A stretch of 6,572 bases of DNA, from contig DATIDP010000183.1 of NCBI GenBank assembly GCA_035456265.1, positions 1 to 6,572 of the forward strand, written 5' to 3'. Positions 5,075 to 6,572 of the stretch are shown one piece after another. Origin of the DNA: DASUPK01 sp035456265 (GTDB taxonomy: Bacteria; Actinomycetota; Thermoleophilia; Solirubrobacterales; 70-9). Under the pieces are notes generated by a model, which saw only the letters and a list, made by a program, of their open reading frames with translations, made no database searches and was not told the DNA's origin. Position numbers and translations under genes: made by a program. The first letter of the stretch is position 1. Each line of letters opens with the position of its first letter.

Positions 5075-5629
5075 ATGGCCGATCGCACGACAAGCCTCAT
5101 CCCGACGGGTACATGGACGGTCGATGCCGCCCACTCCGCCGTCGGGTTCGCCGTCAAGCACATGGGCATCGCCAACGTGCGCGGCAGGTTCACGGAATTC
5201 GAGGGCACCTTGGAGGTCGGCGAGGATCTCGCGAGCTCCTCGGCAAGAGGAATCGTGAAGGTCGCGTCCATCACCACCGAGGAGTCTCAGCGCGACGAGC
5301 ACCTGCGCTCGGCCGACTTCTTCAACGTGGAGGAGTTCCCCGAGATCAGGTTTGAGTCGACCCTGGTCGAGGCGATCGACGACGAGTCCACGAGCGTCGT
5401 CGGCAACCTGACCATGCACGGTGTCACCAAAGAGGTGAAGCTCAAGGCCGTGGTGCAGGGCACCGATGTCGACCCCTCGGGCAAGGAGCGGACCGGAGTC
5501 GAGGTCATCGGAGTTCTCAAGCGCAGTGAGTTCGACATGAAGTTCAATCAAGCGCTTGGCAGCGGCAACGTGCTCGTCGGCGACAAGGTGAACATGTCGC
5601 TCGACATCTCCGCGGTCAAGCAGGAGTAG
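5075..5629 (+). CDS. YceI family protein (polyisoprenoid-binding-type lipocalin-like barrel)
   Basis: A 184-residue YceI-like protein. This family forms a beta-barrel with a deep hydrophobic pocket that binds isoprenoid-type or other amphiphilic ligands and is often linked to stress. The family marks are all present: GTWTVDAAHSAVGFAVKHMG (residues 12-31), VRGRFTEFEGTL, SQRDEHLRSADFFNVEEFPE (71-90), IRFESTLVEA, VGNLTMHGVTKEVKLKA (109-125) and RSEFDMKFNQAL. The length is normal for the cytoplasmic subgroup; there is no signal peptide, unlike E. coli YceI. The start is chosen at the ATG at 5075 because GGAGG (5064-5068) lies 6 nt upstream and the YceI domain begins right after. The frame is open back to 4991, but that part is not family-like. 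It is transcribed alone and converges on the AI-2E-family gene. The ligand is unknown. Confidence 0.95.
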   Translation: MADRTTSLIPTGTWTVDAAHSAVGFAVKHMGIANVRGRFTEFEGTLEVGEDLASSSARGIVKVASITTEESQRDEHLRSADFFNVEEFPEIRFESTLVEAIDDESTSVVGNLTMHGVTKEVKLKAVVQGTDVDPSGKERTGVEVIGVLKRSEFDMKFNQALGSGNVLVGDKVNMSLDISAVKQE

Positions 5630-5959
5630 TCCCGGCTGGGTCCAGAGGAGCGGATGCGTGCGGCACGAGCCACCAAGGCCATTGCCAGGGCGGCGGCATC
5701 GGCCTGCGATGCGGTTCCTATGCCCCTGAGAACCCTTCGCGCTCGCCGTCCACAAGACACGCGGTCCAGGCCTGGTCCGGGCTGGGATGCCGCGCAGCAG
5801 CCCGCGGATCGCGCCAGCGGATCGTGACCCAGGCGATCACGCGACCCGTCGCCGCAACTCCCGCAGCGATCAACATCGCGCTCTCGGCGTTGTTGACTGC
5901 TGAAGCCAGGCCAGAGCGGCGAGCCGTTCAGAGGGAACGAAATCTTCGGGCCGGTCCGG
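5630..5959. other. Convergent intergenic region between YceI and AI-2E-family genes
   Basis: No convincing gene. It contains a 6-bp stem GCATCG/CGATGC (5696-5701 with 5707-5712, 5-nt loop) about 70 nt past the YceI stop, a 10-bp palindrome CCAGGCCTGG (5766-5775), and one doubtful 52-codon minus-strand ORF (5718-5876). No T-rich terminator is visible for either flanking gene. Confidence 0.5.
5718..5876 (-). CDS. Doubtful small ORF (52 residues) with a hydrophobic N-terminus
   Basis: On the minus strand an ATG at 5876 opens a 52-codon frame ending in TAG at 5718-5720. It starts MLIAAGVAATGRVIAWVTIR, a hydrophobic segment that could span a membrane, and continues with a polar, Arg/Asp-rich tail. 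Only a weak GAGAG lies before the ATG. It is 83 bp downstream of the AI-2E-family stop on the same strand. I recognise no family. It may be chance in GC-rich DNA or a decayed gene; listed only because the region is otherwise empty. Confidence 0.15.
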   Translation of the reverse strand: MLIAAGVAATGRVIAWVTIRWRDPRAAARHPSPDQAWTACLVDGEREGFSGA

Positions 5960-6572
5960 TCAGGCAGGTCGCTGCTGACCAGCGTCGGCGGCGGCGATCT
6001 GAGCCCTTCTCCCGGCGGTGGTCTCCTCCAAGACGATCTGGATCCCGGCGGCGATCGGCACGCCGATGATCGCGCCGATCACGCCGAAGAGTGACCCGAA
6101 CACCAGGACGCTGACGATCACGGTGAATCCGGATACGCTCGCCGCCCTGCCGATGATCGTCGGTTGCAGGACGTAGTTCTCGATCTGCTGATAGACGACG
6201 ATCACGATCACGAAGGCGATCAGCGCCCCGAGGCTTACCGACAGGGCGACGATTCCGATGATGATCCCGGCGAGTAGGGCGCCGATGTTCGGAATCAGAT
6301 CGAGGATTCCGGCGATCACGGCGAGAGCGAACGCGTGGGGAAGCCCGAGGATCACGGCGGTGATGCCGTAGACGGTCCCGCAGATCACCGAGATCGCGAG
6401 GTTGCCGAGCATGTAGCGGGACGTCGTCTTGATGATCCGGTCCATCAGGCGCTCGTAGCGCTCGCGGTTGTCTCGATAGAGCAGGCTCCCGATGGCGTCC
6501 CGAACGCGCGGCTCGTCGACAAGCCCGAAGAGCGTCAGGAAGGTGACCGAGAAGACGAGCGTGACGACACCA
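5960..6572 (-). CDS. AI-2E family transporter (PerM/UPF0118-like), C-terminal part; 5' end outside window
   Basis: The visible 204 codons (203 residues and TGA at 5960-5962) encode the C-terminal half of an integral membrane protein of the AI-2E/PerM family. Members are putative exporters, named after E. coli TqsA, which affects autoinducer-2 export; other members are tied to sodium/proton antiport. Reading inward from the window edge: VVTLVFSVTFLTLFGLVDEP (membrane segment), a polar loop with RDNRERYERLMDRI, NLAISVICGTVYGITAVILG, LPHAFALAVIAGILDLIPNI, GALLAGIIIGIVALSV, then ALIAFVIVIVVYQQIENYVL and QPTIIGRAASVSG. It ends with a last hydrophobic pair around SLFGVIGAIIGVPIAA and the closing VLEE. 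The ILDLIPNIG, QxxENYVLQPxIxG and FGVIGAIIGVPIAA motifs are the family's best-conserved parts. The complete protein is normally ~350 residues, so the N-terminal part is missing. The ORF does not begin at the internal ATG at 6445; the frame stays open to the edge. The substrate cannot be predicted. Confidence 0.93.
   Translation of the reverse strand, partial: GVVTLVFSVTFLTLFGLVDEPRVRDAIGSLLYRDNRERYERLMDRIIKTTSRYMLGNLAISVICGTVYGITAVILGLPHAFALAVIAGILDLIPNIGALLAGIIIGIVALSVSLGALIAFVIVIVVYQQIENYVLQPTIIGRAASVSGFTVIVSVLVFGSLFGVIGAIIGVPIAAGIQIVLEETTAGRRAQIAAADAGQQRPA

Noticed and set aside
4717..5277. 186-residue minus-strand ORF
   Set aside because: It runs antisense through the start of the YceI gene and the second tRNA-like repeat (VELATPRFSV). 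It is a spurious frame.
5824..6069. 81-residue plus-strand ORF
   Set aside because: Starts with a plausible hydrophobic stretch but turns into antisense of the AI-2E-family gene with an Arg-rich tail and has no ribosome site.

Overview
This 6.57-kb window is high-GC DNA that looks like an actinomycete chromosome. Strong GGAGG-type ribosome-binding sites, overlapping stop/start junctions and a TPR-LuxR regulator beside small barrel proteins all fit. The relatives that come to mind are in the Thermoleophilia/Solirubrobacterales, but that is an inference from protein style, with no marker gene to confirm it.

Left part (1-2759, + strand). The window opens inside a LuxR-type transcription factor, a helical repeat region ending in a GerE helix-turn-helix, whose reading frame shifts once near position 122. 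After a 122-bp gap with a TGGGTG-based palindrome comes a tight four-gene operon: two small dimeric alpha/beta-barrel (ABM-like) proteins, an alpha/beta hydrolase with an atypical nucleophile elbow, and a class I SAM-dependent methyltransferase. Junction overlaps are 1, 4 and 4 nt, so the genes are almost certainly co-translated. The joint substrate is unknown.

Middle part (2760-5074). This is a gene-poor, scarred segment bounded by two direct 45-nt repeats (2930-2975 and 4883-4927). Each repeat has the geometry of the 3' half of a tRNA-Phe. Between them on the minus strand lie the C-terminal remnant of a second alpha/beta hydrolase, whose catalytic His codon is broken by an extra base, and an intact gene for a secreted FGE-sulfatase-fold protein. 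That protein has a signal peptide, a coiled coil and a short collagen-like stretch, but lacks the cysteine pair that formylglycine-generating enzymes need. Its promoter appears to place the transcript start at or next to an ATG, implying a leaderless mRNA.

Right part (5075-6572). A cytoplasmic YceI-family protein on the + strand faces the C-terminal part of an AI-2E-family (PerM-like) membrane transporter on the minus strand, which runs off the window edge. The 330-bp convergent gap holds weak stem-loops and one doubtful small ORF.

The most unusual items are the paired tRNA-Phe-like half repeats around the scarred segment, the cysteine-less FGE-like secreted protein, and the tightly coupled barrel-barrel-hydrolase-methyltransferase operon beside a LuxR regulator.
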